Assembly (NCBI GenBank): GCA_964363685.1
Contig: CAYIJG010000003.1
Coordinates: forward strand, 1-35,185
Length of the DNA stretch: 35,185 nt
Source: XYD2-FULL-39-9 sp964363685
Lineage (GTDB): Bacteria > Patescibacteriota > Patescibacteriia > Magasanikbacterales > GWA2-37-8
Reading direction: 5' to 3'
A program made the translations under genes and the position numbers. Shown in pieces: positions 1 to 8,289 of this stretch. Every line of letters begins with the position of its first letter. Position 1 is the stretch's first letter. The notes under the pieces are model-generated. The model ran no database searches. It saw only the letters and a list, made by a program, of their open reading frames with translations, and had not been told where the DNA came from.

Positions 1-86
1 TACCCATAAAATTAGGTTAAATAATAAACTTACAGATTCGTATTCTACCTTATTTTAGCTGAATATGCAAGGGGTGAGGCTAAATT

Positions 87-114
87 TTGCCTAAATAGAA
101 AAAAATGCTATCAT
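87..114 (+). promoter_or_regulatory. Probable promoter of greA
   Basis: TTGCCT (87-92) and TATCAT (109-114) are separated by 16 nt, a fair sigma-70 match. Transcription would begin near 121. This makes the first in-frame ATG (124) nearly leaderless and favours the ATG at 160. Confidence 0.5.
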
Positions 115-159
115 CGTATACATATGCAAGTACCCTATCGAAAACCTGGAAAATACGCC

Positions 160-624
160 ATGATGAAATCTGACCCCATGCTTACGGTAGAAAAAATCAA
201 AGAACTGGAAGCGAAGTTGGAAAGATTGAAAAATTATAGCCGACCAAAAGGCGCGGAAGAAGTCAAAAGATTGGCTGAATTTGGTGACTTTTCAGAAAAT
301 GTAGAATACCAACTGGCCAAAGGAAAACTGCGCGGAATAAACAGCGCTATCACAACCATTGAAAACCAACTAAAAAATGCCACTATTATAGAGCCGAATT
401 CTCAACACGAGGTCGTGCAAATTGGCCATCAGGTCACTATTGAAAATGAAGGAAAAGAAAAAACTTACCTTATTCTTGGCTCAACCGAAACAGACCCACA
501 AAAAGGAGTTATTTCTCACGTTTCCCCTCTCGGCTCGGCTTTGATAGGAAAAAAGATTGGAGAGAGTGTGGAATTAAAAATAGCGGGAAAAGGTGTCTGC
601 TACAAAATTACAAAAATAGAATAA
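160..624 (+). CDS. greA: Transcription elongation factor GreA
   Basis: GreA/GreB family factor that enters the secondary channel of RNA polymerase and stimulates cleavage of backtracked RNA. An N-terminal coiled coil contains the tip signature DFSENVEY (about residues 43-50), where the acidic residues bind the catalytic metal. The C-terminal FKBP-like domain follows, with SPLGSALIGKKIGE typical of the family. The 154-residue length is normal. An in-frame ATG at 124 would add 12 residues, but the promoter just upstream puts the transcript start at about 121 and neither ATG has a strong ribosome site, so 160 is preferred. The gene stands alone; the next gene is convergent, 8 nt away. Confidence 0.93.
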   Translation: MMKSDPMLTVEKIKELEAKLERLKNYSRPKGAEEVKRLAEFGDFSENVEYQLAKGKLRGINSAITTIENQLKNATIIEPNSQHEVVQIGHQVTIENEGKEKTYLILGSTETDPQKGVISHVSPLGSALIGKKIGESVELKIAGKGVCYKITKIE

Positions 625-632
625 TCTCAAAC

Positions 633-893
633 TTAATTCTTCTTCAAAAAACCCTCTCTAGTCAAAATTTCTTTTTTTCTTTTGGCACCACGATTATACC
701 CACCAATTTTTCCATCTGACCGCACCACTCTGTGACACGGAATTTTTGGGTTATAATTTTTGTTTAAAATATTTCCGACCGCGCGAAAGGCCAGCGGACT
801 ACCTGCTTTTTTGGCGACTTGTTTGTATGTCAAAACTTGGCCTTTGGGAATCTTGGCCACAACACTGTAAACTTTTTCAGTAAAGGAAGACAT
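633..893 (-). CDS. O6-alkylguanine-DNA alkyltransferase, C-terminal (catalytic) domain protein
   Basis: This 86-residue protein is only the MGMT/Ogt DNA-binding and catalytic domain. It shows the helix-turn-helix region (KGQVLTYKQVAKKAG, RAVGNIL) and the active-site motif IPCHRVV with acceptor Cys at about residue 53, followed by GGYNRG and a KxxIL-TREG tail. The Cys is present, so it could be a true suicide alkyltransferase; alkyltransferase-like proteins that only bind lesions replace it by Trp. The usual N-terminal half of about 80 residues is absent and the upstream gene ends close by. It is compact like many Patescibacteria homologues. It ends 8 nt from greA (convergent). Confidence 0.9.
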   Translation of the reverse strand: MSSFTEKVYSVVAKIPKGQVLTYKQVAKKAGSPLAFRAVGNILNKNYNPKIPCHRVVRSDGKIGGYNRGAKRKKEILTREGFLKKN

Positions 894-899
894 CGGATT

Positions 900-1316
900 T
901 TATTTTGCTTGAATTTGCTTCCAAGCTCTCACGGTCTTACTACTATAATACAAGGCCAAGAAAAAAATTATAGATAAAACTTCATTGACCATAAAAAATG
1001 CCCAATCTATATCCATAGAAGTGGTGGAAGTCATATAATAATTCACGGATGTGTACTGGAAGAATCCGCAACCAATAGCCGAGGCCACGGTATTGATAAT
1101 AACAACCCATTTGTGATTTGGACTTTCTAAGCCAGATAGCGAAGCTACTAAAATAATAGCGATTACCGAAATAACTAACGGCACCTTTATCAATGGCGAA
1201 AAAAATGCCAAAGAGACTATCATTAACACACCGGCTCCTAAAAATAACTTCCTCACAATATCGCCATAATAATGAACTGGTGGCCTGGCAGAAAAATTTT
1301 TACTCTCTTGATCCAT
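900..1316 (-). CDS. Hypothetical four-helix membrane protein
   Basis: No family recognised. The 138-residue protein has a short polar N-terminus and about four predicted transmembrane segments (near residues 26-45, 48-63, 72-90, 103-122), ending in a short basic tail. It lies 6 nt upstream of the alkyltransferase gene and 27 nt after the transporter gene, on the same strand, so it probably shares their transcript. Function cannot be inferred from the sequence. Confidence 0.7.
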   Translation of the reverse strand: MDQESKNFSARPPVHYYGDIVRKLFLGAGVLMIVSLAFFSPLIKVPLVISVIAIILVASLSGLESPNHKWVVIINTVASAIGCGFFQYTSVNYYMTSTTSMDIDWAFFMVNEVLSIIFFLALYYSSKTVRAWKQIQAK

Positions 1317-1343
1317 AAATAATTGATTATATTTATAGCTTTA

Positions 1344-2474
1344 TTATAGACCTTGATTGGTTGGTTGTCTAGAATAAATTTTTTTCCTATAAACAATAAA
1401 GGGAAATATCGCAAATAACAACCCCGCAAAGATAAAAGACTCATTTAAGAACCCATAATATGATATAACAAATACAAAAAATAAAGCTAATGCCCGACCG
1501 ACATTGAGAAAAACATCCCTGGCAATCCAAGTTAGAGGAACATTGTCAATCTTATCAAGAATGATATTTGACCGCACCGGATTGAGCAAAGTGCTAACAA
1601 ATTTAAAAAGGATAACAAGAATAATTACGGCCCAGAAACTGCTGACAAAATAAAATGAAATCATAATAACGGCTGAAAGAAATGATAATGGCCAGATGAA
1701 TTCAAACCGCTTGTTATATTTATCGGAAAAACTGGCCAGTTTGAAAGAAAAAATAATAGACATCAAAGCTATAACCGACAATAACTTCCCAAAATCAAAT
1801 TCATCTTTAATAAAAGATAGTAAATATAACGTTATTAAGATACCGGAAATATTTTCTGACGCTCCGTCTATCATAGTGGTGGTACGCACACCTTTGAGAT
1901 GGGTTATGACTTCTATAAATTTATACTTATAGACCTCTTTTTTTATAAACAAAGTTAAAAATAATGCCAAACATAAAATGCCGATAGCTATTCCTACAAA
2001 TATCCCTACGCCAAATCTAAAAAAAATATACCCACCAATAATCGGCGCGATAATACCCACCACCGATCCGATTGACCACATCACAGTCATCTTATGGAGT
2101 CTTTTACTCTCCTGAGTCGATCGAAAAAATAAAATATTATATGGCACAAAAAACATAATTACCCCACTGATTCTAACGATAGTATAGATAAACAAAACCA
2201 CAAGTGGTGAGAATGGTAAGAATAACAAAAAAAGAGAGGCTAAAATAAGTAGAAACCCTAAGCGGAGATCAAAAGGGGCCTCAAATTGTTTTTTGAGAAT
2301 AATAAAAAGAGCCGCCCCGCCATAACCAAGCGCTTCGGCTAAAATAATATAACTAAAATTAAGCTGACTTTTTACAAAATAAGAATACAGAAGAACCACA
2401 AATCCGCTCGCTACCATCCCGTAGACAGCTTGCAACCACCACACCTGAAATTTATTTCGAAGATTGGTAAACAT
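1344..2474 (-). CDS. Major facilitator-like membrane transporter
   Basis: A 376-residue very hydrophobic protein with ten to twelve membrane segments in two halves joined by a charged cytoplasmic loop (around residues 172-200, KKEVYKYKFIEV). Loop motifs such as FRSTQESKRLHKMT between helices 4 and 5 and SDKYNKR in the second half resemble the basic inter-helix loops of MFS transporters. The substrate is unknown. The ATG is 6 nt after the stop of the small basic gene upstream, indicating an operon. It could also be annotated simply as a polytopic membrane protein. Confidence 0.72.
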   Translation of the reverse strand: MFTNLRNKFQVWWLQAVYGMVASGFVVLLYSYFVKSQLNFSYIILAEALGYGGAALFIILKKQFEAPFDLRLGFLLILASLFLLFLPFSPLVVLFIYTIVRISGVIMFFVPYNILFFRSTQESKRLHKMTVMWSIGSVVGIIAPIIGGYIFFRFGVGIFVGIAIGILCLALFLTLFIKKEVYKYKFIEVITHLKGVRTTTMIDGASENISGILITLYLLSFIKDEFDFGKLLSVIALMSIIFSFKLASFSDKYNKRFEFIWPLSFLSAVIMISFYFVSSFWAVIILVILFKFVSTLLNPVRSNIILDKIDNVPLTWIARDVFLNVGRALALFFVFVISYYGFLNESFIFAGLLFAIFPFIVYRKKIYSRQPTNQGL

Positions 2475-2480
2475 TTTGAC

Positions 2481-2678
2481 CTAACTAATAGAATCTGTCT
2501 TTGGTCTGTTCAACTTGCCGGCAGCCACTGGATTAGGAAATTTCTTTTTTGTCACCCATTTTTTTCTTTCATCTATAACATACCCTTTGGCGTTTTTGAG
2601 CTTATCTTTTTTATCATCATCAGAAGACTTTGGTTGCGCGGCTTTTATCTTGTCCATCTGTTTTTTGTACCATTTCAT
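2481..2678 (-). CDS. Small lysine-rich hypothetical protein
   Basis: A 65-residue, highly charged protein (MKWYKKQMDKIKAAQPKSS followed by DDDKKDK) with no hydrophobic segment. No family recognised. It is accepted as a gene because it is the first reading frame of the transporter operon, ends only 6 nt before the transporter start, and the opposite-strand frames across it are low-complexity shadows. Its charge pattern suggests a cytosolic nucleic-acid- or membrane-surface-associated protein, which is speculation. Confidence 0.55.
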   Translation of the reverse strand: MKWYKKQMDKIKAAQPKSSDDDKKDKLKNAKGYVIDERKKWVTKKKFPNPVAAGKLNRPKTDSIS

Positions 2679-2732
2679 ATTTTATTTTTTAAATACCATA
2701 TTTATAAGCTCTATCCTATCAAACAAACCTAT

Positions 2733-3434
2733 TTAAGTAAAATCAACAAACTGGCCTTTATACCTATCTCGCCAGAGAGCTGGGGAAAGTTTTCTCTCGT
2801 TGTATTTTCCCAACCCAGGTACATTGGCTTCGGAGATAAAAATAGAACCATCGGCAAAAACTTTTTCTATATAGGCAATGTGCCCAGTCTTTTTGGCAGC
2901 TAGGGTCTTAAATCCATCGGTAAAACACATCGCTCCTCCGACTGTTGGCTTGTCCGAAACCTTATACAAATTAAATTTTTTAAAAATCTCTCCCCATTTA
3001 CCGCCATCTCGTCCGCTTCGCACCGGCCATTTGATTTTTACACCATTTTGTTTGAGTTTATAAAAAACATACTCAGTGCATTGCAAATCCCATTTATGTT
3101 TCTCACCACCAAATTCATCACCAATAACTTCTCGCACTATCTTAGTATTGGTATCATTCCATAAATTTGGTATGCCAATTTTAAAAACAGGTTTTTGAGT
3201 AGAAATATTTTTTTTCTTTAGTTCCAAATACTGACTCATCACCCAACCAGTTTTATTTTTACCAGCTACAGATTCATATTTTACTTTGAACCATTCTCCT
3301 TTTTTAGAAAAAAAACTAACCTCCTGGCCAAAGGCCAACAAATCTATCTTATTATCTTTTTCATTTTTAGCCGGAATAAGCGGAGCCGAACGCACGCGCA
3401 AACCAATATCGGCTTTGACTATATATGTGGGCAT
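2733..3434 (-). CDS. SH3b-CHAP domain protein, probable cell-wall amidase/peptidase
   Basis: Residues 1-72 look like a bacterial SH3 domain (LRVRSAPL, GEWFKVKYES, GWVMSQYLEL), used to bind peptidoglycan. Residues of about 105-233 form a CHAP-type papain-fold domain with the probable nucleophile in LQCTEYVF (Cys119) and the His in TGHIAYIEKV (His185), followed by ISEANVPG. Known CHAP enzymes cleave peptidoglycan cross-links or amide bonds. There is no signal peptide, so export would need another route, or the protein acts after lysis or inside the cell. It is a single gene with no close partner on its strand. Confidence 0.8.
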   Translation of the reverse strand: MPTYIVKADIGLRVRSAPLIPAKNEKDNKIDLLAFGQEVSFFSKKGEWFKVKYESVAGKNKTGWVMSQYLELKKKNISTQKPVFKIGIPNLWNDTNTKIVREVIGDEFGGEKHKWDLQCTEYVFYKLKQNGVKIKWPVRSGRDGGKWGEIFKKFNLYKVSDKPTVGGAMCFTDGFKTLAAKKTGHIAYIEKVFADGSIFISEANVPGLGKYNERKLSPALWRDRYKGQFVDFT

Positions 3435-3563
3435 ATCTTATTAAACAAGACTGCAGCTTAATATATATTATACTCTTTATACCATATAAACCAAGGATAT
3501 TTTTTACACAGAAACAAATTAATAAGTTATCCCCCTTTTATACATTCTGATTACAATCCCCTA

Positions 3564-3592
3564 TTGACGCTTGGATGACAACAGGATATAGT
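3564..3592 (+). promoter_or_regulatory. Promoter of the ArsR-type regulator operon
   Basis: TTGACG (3564-3569), 17-nt spacer, TATAGT (3587-3592). The AT-rich stretch just downstream (3592-3622) contains the imperfect dyad ACTATTAAACAGT, a possible site for autoregulation by the ArsR-type protein encoded next (inference). Confidence 0.65.
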
Positions 3593-3624
3593 TAAACTAT
3601 TAAACAGTTATTTAATTAATCAAT

Positions 3625-3972
3625 ATGTTGAATAAAGAACAGATACGAGATAACCGTAGGATATTTACTGAAAGTGATAAAAACATGGCTCATGCCTTTA
3701 AAGTCCTTGGGGATCTCAATCGCTATCGCATCTTTCGGGTTCTGGCAGAACAGCCCAAAATTTCTGTTAGTGACTTGGCTCTTATTCTAAACATTTCGCT
3801 TCCCTTGGCTTCACAGCATTTGAAAACACTCACTAACGCTAATCTTTTGCAAAAAGAACGTATCGGCAAGAAAATTTTTCCTAAACTTGAAAAAAACAAC
3901 TTGTTTGTTCAGGCTATCGTAAAAACAGTTGAAAAAGTTGTAAAAATAACAGGTAAAACAAAACAAAAATAA
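3625..3972 (+). CDS. ArsR-family winged-helix transcriptional regulator
   Basis: A 115-residue DNA-binding protein with the ArsR winged helix-turn-helix: AFKVLGDLNRYRIFRVLAEQ, then the recognition helix region SLPLASQHLKTLTNANLL, then the wing KERIGKKIFPKLE. It has no cysteines, so the classic CxC metal site is absent and it is unlikely to sense thiophilic metals. The consensus promoter upstream and a downstream 57-residue gene 6 nt away suggest a small operon. Possible targets are its own promoter and the small membrane genes that follow. Confidence 0.88.
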   Translation: MLNKEQIRDNRRIFTESDKNMAHAFKVLGDLNRYRIFRVLAEQPKISVSDLALILNISLPLASQHLKTLTNANLLQKERIGKKIFPKLEKNNLFVQAIVKTVEKVVKITGKTKQK

Positions 3973-3978
3973 CCACAT

Positions 3979-4152
3979 ATGTCACGTTTACCAACAGTTA
4001 AAGAAAAAATGGGTTTACCAAAGGATCGAGAACCAGAGATTCTCCTTGAGCCTATTATTATTGAAAAGATTAAGAAAAAAGAAAAGATTAAAATTAAAAA
4101 AGTTGGCATGTCTAGTCGAGTTGATCCTAATAATCTAACCTACTACAACTAA
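3979..4152 (+). CDS. Small charged protein downstream of ArsR-type regulator
   Basis: A 57-codon-plus-stop reading frame starting ATG TCA and ending TAA, beginning 6 nt after the regulator stop. The protein begins MSRLPTVKEKMGLPKDREPE, then a Lys/Ile-rich amphipathic stretch (residues 25-41) and a C-terminus SRVDPNNLTYYN. No family recognised. Tight spacing and co-direction with the regulator argue that it is translated. It has no membrane segment or signal peptide. Confidence 0.6.
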   Translation: MSRLPTVKEKMGLPKDREPEILLEPIIIEKIKKKEKIKIKKVGMSSRVDPNNLTYYN

Positions 4153-4285
4153 ACCACTCAGAACTCTCACGTCCAAACTATCAAACAAACAGTTTCTAGC
4201 GCGCAATGCCATTCTTAAATGTGGTGGTCGATCATTGCGAACACACAATCAGAGCGTCGCCTATTTAATTCTTAATTATACATAT

Positions 4286-4363
4286 ATGGAAAATCCACCA
4301 AACACAGACGCACCAGCAGAACCTACTACACCTACTACCAAGCCTGAAGAAGAAAAAGTCTAA
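4286..4363 (+). CDS. Micro-peptide rich in Pro, Thr and Glu
   Basis: A 25-residue frame, starting MENPPNTDAPAEP and ending KPEEEKV, followed 18 nt later by a strong hairpin terminator. The composition closely resembles the 30-residue peptide at 8422-8514 (also Pro/Thr/Glu), suggesting a family of acidic disordered micro-proteins in this genome. Function unknown. Its separate terminator supports a real short transcript. A non-coding RNA with a chance frame is the alternative. Confidence 0.45.
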   Translation: MENPPNTDAPAEPTTPTTKPEEEKV

Positions 4364-4381
4364 TACGTAAGAAACCAGTCG

Positions 4382-4414
4382 CCTGGCCAATGACCTACTT
4401 TGGCCAGGACTTTT
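4382..4414 (+). terminator. Rho-independent terminator
   Basis: Perfect 9-bp stem CCTGGCCAA (4382-4390) / TTGGCCAGG (4400-4408) with a 9-nt loop, followed by ACTTTTCC. It ends the micro-peptide transcript before the next gene. Confidence 0.8.
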
Positions 4415-4458
4415 CCATATAAACTAAAGACTTAATTTATCAAACTAAACATTTTTAT

Positions 4459-4608
4459 ATGATTTGGACAATTGCAACTGTTTTAATAATTCTATGGATA
4501 CTTGGTCTGGTCACTTCCTATACCTTAGGCGGATTTATTCACATTCTCCTTGTCATCGCTGTTATTATATTGCTTATTAGAATTATCAGAGGTGAAAAAG
4601 TACTTTAA
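4459..4608 (+). CDS. Lmo0937-family small membrane protein
   Basis: A 49-residue two-helix membrane protein. The sequence (IILWILGLVTSYTLGGFIHI, then a second hydrophobic helix LLVIAVIILLIRII and a basic end RGEK) matches the widespread lmo0937 family, in which the conserved core is LGLVTSYTLGGFIHILLV. Members are often linked to envelope stress, but the molecular role is not known. It is followed 27 nt later by the YggT gene. Confidence 0.82.
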   Translation: MIWTIATVLIILWILGLVTSYTLGGFIHILLVIAVIILLIRIIRGEKVL

Positions 4609-4635
4609 AAAAATTAATAAATAATTACCAATTAT

Positions 4636-4980
4636 ATGGATTCATACAACTCACCAAGCACCAAACCATTATACAGAGGCACCCAAATAATCTGGTATAT
4701 TCTTGGCCTTGTGGAAACGATTTTAATTTTTCGTTTCTTGTTAAAATTATTCGGCGCTAATGCTTCTGCCGGATTTACCGATTTTATATATACTTTATCC
4801 ACACCCTTTATTATACCGTTTACCACTGTATTTGGCACAAGCAGAGTGGAAAATAGCGTGTTTGAATGGACTACGATTTTGGCTATGGCTGTTTACCTTC
4901 TAATTGGTTGGGGTATAATAAAGATGCTCTCAATGAGCAAGACTGTCTCCACTCCGGAAGCAGCTAGCAAACTCAACTAA
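4636..4980 (+). CDS. YggT-family-like membrane protein
   Basis: A 114-residue protein with two or three membrane helices (about residues 17-38, 44-66 and 77-95). The core RFLLKLFGANASAGFTDFIYTLSTPFI resembles the YggT repeat, where a helix ends in RxLL and a loop leads to a Tyr-x-x-(T/S)-x-P motif. YggT proteins have been linked to osmotic tolerance and, in Gram-positives, cell division gene clusters. It sits between the lmo0937-like gene and the LCP gene on the same strand. Confidence 0.7.
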   Translation: MDSYNSPSTKPLYRGTQIIWYILGLVETILIFRFLLKLFGANASAGFTDFIYTLSTPFIIPFTTVFGTSRVENSVFEWTTILAMAVYLLIGWGIIKMLSMSKTVSTPEAASKLN

Positions 4981-5038
4981 ATTAGTTTACATTATACATT
5001 ATTATGATAGGCACACACCCGCAAATGATAGGAACTGT

Positions 5039-6226
5039 ATGAGAAAAAAGATACTCCTCATAATAACAACCCTTGCCGTCTTGATTGTGGGTTTTTGGAT
5101 TTCAAATAAAGCAATTTTATCTTACCGTGCGCGCCAACTTGCCAAACAAGCGCAAGAGATGCAAGACCAGGCTATCCAAAATATTATAGACGCTCATAGT
5201 GGCACGAACTCAACCAGTACAGATCCTTTTGGCGAAGACAAAATCGCGCGCATTCTTTTTATCGGCCTGGATAAACGAGTGGGAGAAAAAAGCGGACACT
5301 GCGACATGATCCAACTGATTACAGTTGATAACAAACTGGGAACCGTCAATATCACAGCCGTGCCCCGAGGCACCTATTCACCTCTACCGGCAGGCAAAGG
5401 CGCTACTTCTTCTGACTATTATGTTTCAAACGCTTGCGGATTTGGCGGGCTAGATTATGGTATAAAACAAATAGAAAAAATCTTGGGCGTAAAGGCAGAT
5501 TATTTGGTGGTAGTAGGATTTTCTGAAACTATCGGTATTTTGCGAAACCTAAAGCTACCAACTACAGAAACTATCCAGTGGCTCCGCAATCGCCATGGTT
5601 ATGCAATTGGCGAACCGCAACGAGCGCACAACCACTCAACCTTTATCAAACAAATGATGATAAGGTACGCGCCGACCAAAACTACCCCAATAGACAAAGC
5701 TCTCCAATATATTGTCTACAAACTGGTAAAGACCAATTTGTCCTTTGCACAGACGCAGAAGATTGTCGAGGCTATTTCAGCTATAGATGTAGCTAACCAT
5801 CCGGAAAAGATCAGCCTATCAATGCGCCCACTCTATCCATACAAAGACATTTCTTATGATCCGGAAAAAATTAACCAAAACTTAGAAGAAACTCTGGGTC
5901 CGATAAAACATTTCTTATCCAAGGAAGATTATAGCGAAGTAACTACAGCCACTCTGCAGGCAAAACTGCTAGATACGATTGAAAAAAATAAAACCAATCC
6001 TGAGCTTGTCTCTTGGGCATATGAAAATAATTTGTGGTTACAAATTGAAGACCAGAAACAAAGCTTGACCATTCAATATAGTTTACTTGCATCTTATCTA
6101 CCATCTTTAGAAAAACAAAAAAGGGAATCTGTGCTCGCAGATTATATTTTGGAAATGGAAAATAGAAACGAAACTGTTTGGGAAGAAAGAGGAAAACAAT
6201 TACTTCTACAGGAAATTGAAAAATAA
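5039..6226 (+). CDS. LytR-CpsA-Psr (LCP) family envelope phosphotransferase
   Basis: A 395-residue protein with an N-terminal membrane anchor (about residues 5-25) and an extracytoplasmic LCP domain. Family signatures visible are ARILFIGLDKR, HCDMIQLITVD, VNITAVPRGTY, then FGGLDYGIKQIEKILGVKAD and a later RNRHGYAIGEPQRAHNHSTF segment, where Arg and Asp residues bind the pyrophosphate of the polyprenyl-linked substrate. LCP enzymes ligate glycopolymers to peptidoglycan. The domain is followed by about 130 residues of helical, charged tail with no recognised family. AGGAA lies 4-8 nt before the ATG as a ribosome site. Confidence 0.85.
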   Translation: MRKKILLIITTLAVLIVGFWISNKAILSYRARQLAKQAQEMQDQAIQNIIDAHSGTNSTSTDPFGEDKIARILFIGLDKRVGEKSGHCDMIQLITVDNKLGTVNITAVPRGTYSPLPAGKGATSSDYYVSNACGFGGLDYGIKQIEKILGVKADYLVVVGFSETIGILRNLKLPTTETIQWLRNRHGYAIGEPQRAHNHSTFIKQMMIRYAPTKTTPIDKALQYIVYKLVKTNLSFAQTQKIVEAISAIDVANHPEKISLSMRPLYPYKDISYDPEKINQNLEETLGPIKHFLSKEDYSEVTTATLQAKLLDTIEKNKTNPELVSWAYENNLWLQIEDQKQSLTIQYSLLASYLPSLEKQKRESVLADYILEMENRNETVWEERGKQLLLQEIEK

Positions 6227-6255
6227 AGTAAATTAATTCCTCATTCATTTCGTAT

Positions 6256-6906
6256 ATGAAAAAAATATCTTCCCTCCTATTTTTTATCTTAATTACTACT
6301 TCTTTGGTCGGTTGTGGCACCCTTCCTCCTGCCACTAACATTGATGTGCCCTTTATCTCGCAAGCCCCAACTGGCAATTGGTCTGAACCATGGAAAAATG
6401 CCTGTGAAGAAACTTCTATCTATATGGTCAGTAGTTTTTATGCGGATGATACGATTAAACGAGATGAAGCGATTAAACATATCAGAGAAATTATCGCTAC
6501 CAAAAACAAAGAATTTCAAGTTAGTGCGGACGAATCTCTAGAAAAAATTTCAGAGCTTATCAAACTGCTTGGACTCCCTTGGAGCACAGAAATTGTAACA
6601 GACCCGAGCTTAGAAGATATTAAAAAACAACTCGCCAAGAACCAGCCGATCATCGCTCCAGTTTTTGCTCCAGCTTTGCATTATAGCGCCGGTGGCCCGG
6701 ATTATCATGTGATGGTTATAACTGGCTATGATGATAAAACTAGTGAATTTATCGTTAATGATCCGGCGATAAAAAATGGCAAAGGCATCCGCTTTAAGTA
6801 TGATGTATTTATGAAAGCCATTCATGATTTAAACCAAAAGAACTATAAAGCCGGGGAAAAAGCTTTGCTTTTTACTAAACAAGAAGCAGGAATTAATTGG
6901 TTTTAA
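6256..6906 (+). CDS. Lipoprotein with C39-like papain-fold domain
   Basis: Residues 1-20 are a lipoprotein signal (TTSLVGC, lipobox Cys20). The rest is a Peptidase_C39_2-like domain: VPFISQAPTGNWSEPWKNAC with the probable nucleophile Cys50, then PDYHVMVITGYD with His151, and VNDP with Asp169. The family includes bacteriocin-leader peptidases and many uncharacterised extracellular cysteine proteases of the same fold. It lies 29 nt downstream of the LCP gene, so it probably belongs to the same envelope transcript. A second C39-like domain occurs at the C-terminus of the protein encoded at 14567-16477. Confidence 0.82.
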   Translation: MKKISSLLFFILITTSLVGCGTLPPATNIDVPFISQAPTGNWSEPWKNACEETSIYMVSSFYADDTIKRDEAIKHIREIIATKNKEFQVSADESLEKISELIKLLGLPWSTEIVTDPSLEDIKKQLAKNQPIIAPVFAPALHYSAGGPDYHVMVITGYDDKTSEFIVNDPAIKNGKGIRFKYDVFMKAIHDLNQKNYKAGEKALLFTKQEAGINWF

Positions 6907-6911
6907 AAAAA

Positions 6912-7397
6912 TTAACTTTGAAATAGAAACCCAAAAATCAAACTAAAAACGAGCGTGTGTATAACTATAGAAATTACCAAAGCTATATATGAGGACGAGA
7001 CAATCTTTCTGGATAATCCATACAACCCAGCATAGAGGATCTGGGGGATAGAAACAGCTAGTAGCGCTATAAGCGCCAATACACCCACACTCACCTCACC
7101 ACCACTATCAATCACTATCAAAATAATCGGGATTATCGCTATCAATAAAAACGTCACTAAAAATCTTTTGAACAACTGTTTGGTGGAATAATACTTCAGA
7201 CCCTGATTAAGGAGAAGCCCTAACAAAACTACCTGTACCGCATTGGCGATTATTCCTATTAACACTGTTTTGCTTGGAGATGCATCAAGTATACGAAAAG
7301 CCACTAGCCCTCCCCCAACCAAACTTAACGGACCCCAAAGCCCCAGTACTATCTTATACCAAAGCGGTGCGGAAGTTTTTGTTTCAATATTTTCCAT
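6912..7397 (-). CDS. Hypothetical multi-helix membrane protein
   Basis: A 161-residue protein with about five membrane segments (near residues 14-32, 41-60, 73-93, 98-120, 133-158) and a short polar N-terminus. No family recognised. It is convergent with the C39-like lipoprotein gene (5 nt apart) and 24 nt downstream of the 125-residue membrane gene on the same strand. The three neighbouring membrane genes at 6912-8272 may be functionally linked. Confidence 0.65.
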   Translation of the reverse strand: MENIETKTSAPLWYKIVLGLWGPLSLVGGGLVAFRILDASPSKTVLIGIIANAVQVVLLGLLLNQGLKYYSTKQLFKRFLVTFLLIAIIPIILIVIDSGGEVSVGVLALIALLAVSIPQILYAGLYGLSRKIVSSSYIALVISIVIHTLVFSLIFGFLFQS

Positions 7398-7421
7398 ATT
7401 TTATGATTTGTTTAATAAAAA

Positions 7422-7799
7422 TTAATACTTAAGTCCCGGCGCAAGGGAAAGAAGCATTAACCCTAAGAAAATTAACAAAAACGGCAGAGCGCAAACGCCG
7501 AGGAAGCTACACACAAGACGAATGAAGGCTTTTTTCTTTAAAACCGCATCGCCGATTTTACGCGCGCGGAAAAAATCAATGCAAGACCTTACAAAAGAAG
7601 ACAGTAATAAAACCACTTCTACAATCATTGTTAACACCCAAAACATTAGGAAATAAAAATTCGACAGCATGCTTTCAAATAAAAAAACGCCAACTAAACC
7701 CCAGATCATGAAGACAAGAATAAATACCCAAGAAACCCGAAGAGGCCAAGCAGATCTTAACTGGGGTTGACTAACTGGTTGGCTAGCGGGAATGTCCAT
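7422..7799 (-). CDS. Small membrane protein, paralogue 1 of a tandem pair
   Basis: A 125-residue protein with a soluble N-terminus of about 18 residues and three membrane helices. It aligns over its full length with the next upstream gene: SAWPLRVSWVF against SLWFVRIAWIS, then SFVRSCIDFFRARKIGDAVLKKKAF against GFITSLINFYRNRQTTDLVLRRKLF. The conserved cytoplasmic (F/Y)RxR loop between helices is the best-kept part. No family recognised. It is expressed from its own copy of a duplicated upstream element. Confidence 0.68.
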   Translation of the reverse strand: MDIPASQPVSQPQLRSAWPLRVSWVFILVFMIWGLVGVFLFESMLSNFYFLMFWVLTMIVEVVLLLSSFVRSCIDFFRARKIGDAVLKKKAFIRLVCSFLGVCALPFLLIFLGLMLLSLAPGLKY

Positions 7800-7814
7800 A
7801 TTTTTTAGATTAAT

Positions 7815-7875
7815 AATAAGGCTAAATTTACCATAATTTTATCATAGCCCTTGTTTTTCGGCCAGAGGTATCTAA
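7815..7875 (-). promoter_or_regulatory. Duplicated upstream element, copy 1
   Basis: On the minus strand the segment reads CTCTGGCCGAAAAA, a few variable bases, then TATGATAAAATTA. The same arrangement occurs before the paralogous gene at 8290-8340. TATGAT is a good -10 box; no clear -35 is seen, so the conserved CTCTGGCCG block may be an activator site. Confidence 0.45.
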
Positions 7876-7891
7876 CCAGATTTACTACCAT

Positions 7892-8272
7892 CTAACGAAC
7901 TATAAAAATAGACTGTGCCACCGAGAACACCAGAAAAACTAAAAATAAAACTAACAAAACCGCCAACAAAAGCCCTGGCAAACTCCAAAGCACTCGTCTA
8001 AATAACTTTCTTCTCAAAACCAAATCCGTTGTTTGACGGTTACGGTAAAAATTAATCAAAGAAGTAATAAAACCAGCTATAAACAAAGTCAAATTAATTA
8101 CCATCAATTGCCCCCAGATAACCAGGTGAAGAAGACTAACATTTTGTGGTTTAAGAACAAAATAAGAAAGAAGCGCCCAGGCAATAATGACCCCTGTGCT
8201 AATCCAGGCGATTCGCACAAACCATAGGGATTTTGATTGCAGAGGGTTAGGCTGGATCGTAAGCGTATCCAT
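7892..8272 (-). CDS. Small membrane protein, paralogue 2 of a tandem pair
   Basis: A 126-residue three-helix membrane protein, the upstream member of the tandem duplication described for 7422-7799. N-terminus MDTLTIQPNPLQSKSLWFVR, then helices at about residues 22-42, 50-72 and 92-122, with the polar loop INFYRNRQTTDLVLRRK between the second and third. Identity to its neighbour is low but evenly spread, so the duplication is old. Function unknown. Confidence 0.68.
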   Translation of the reverse strand: MDTLTIQPNPLQSKSLWFVRIAWISTGVIIAWALLSYFVLKPQNVSLLHLVIWGQLMVINLTLFIAGFITSLINFYRNRQTTDLVLRRKLFRRVLWSLPGLLLAVLLVLFLVFLVFSVAQSIFIVR

Positions 8273-8289
8273 AGAATTAGGTATAACAG

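Noticed and set aside
1..86. Start of the window
   Set aside because: AT-rich, no gene, repeat or structured element that could be supported.
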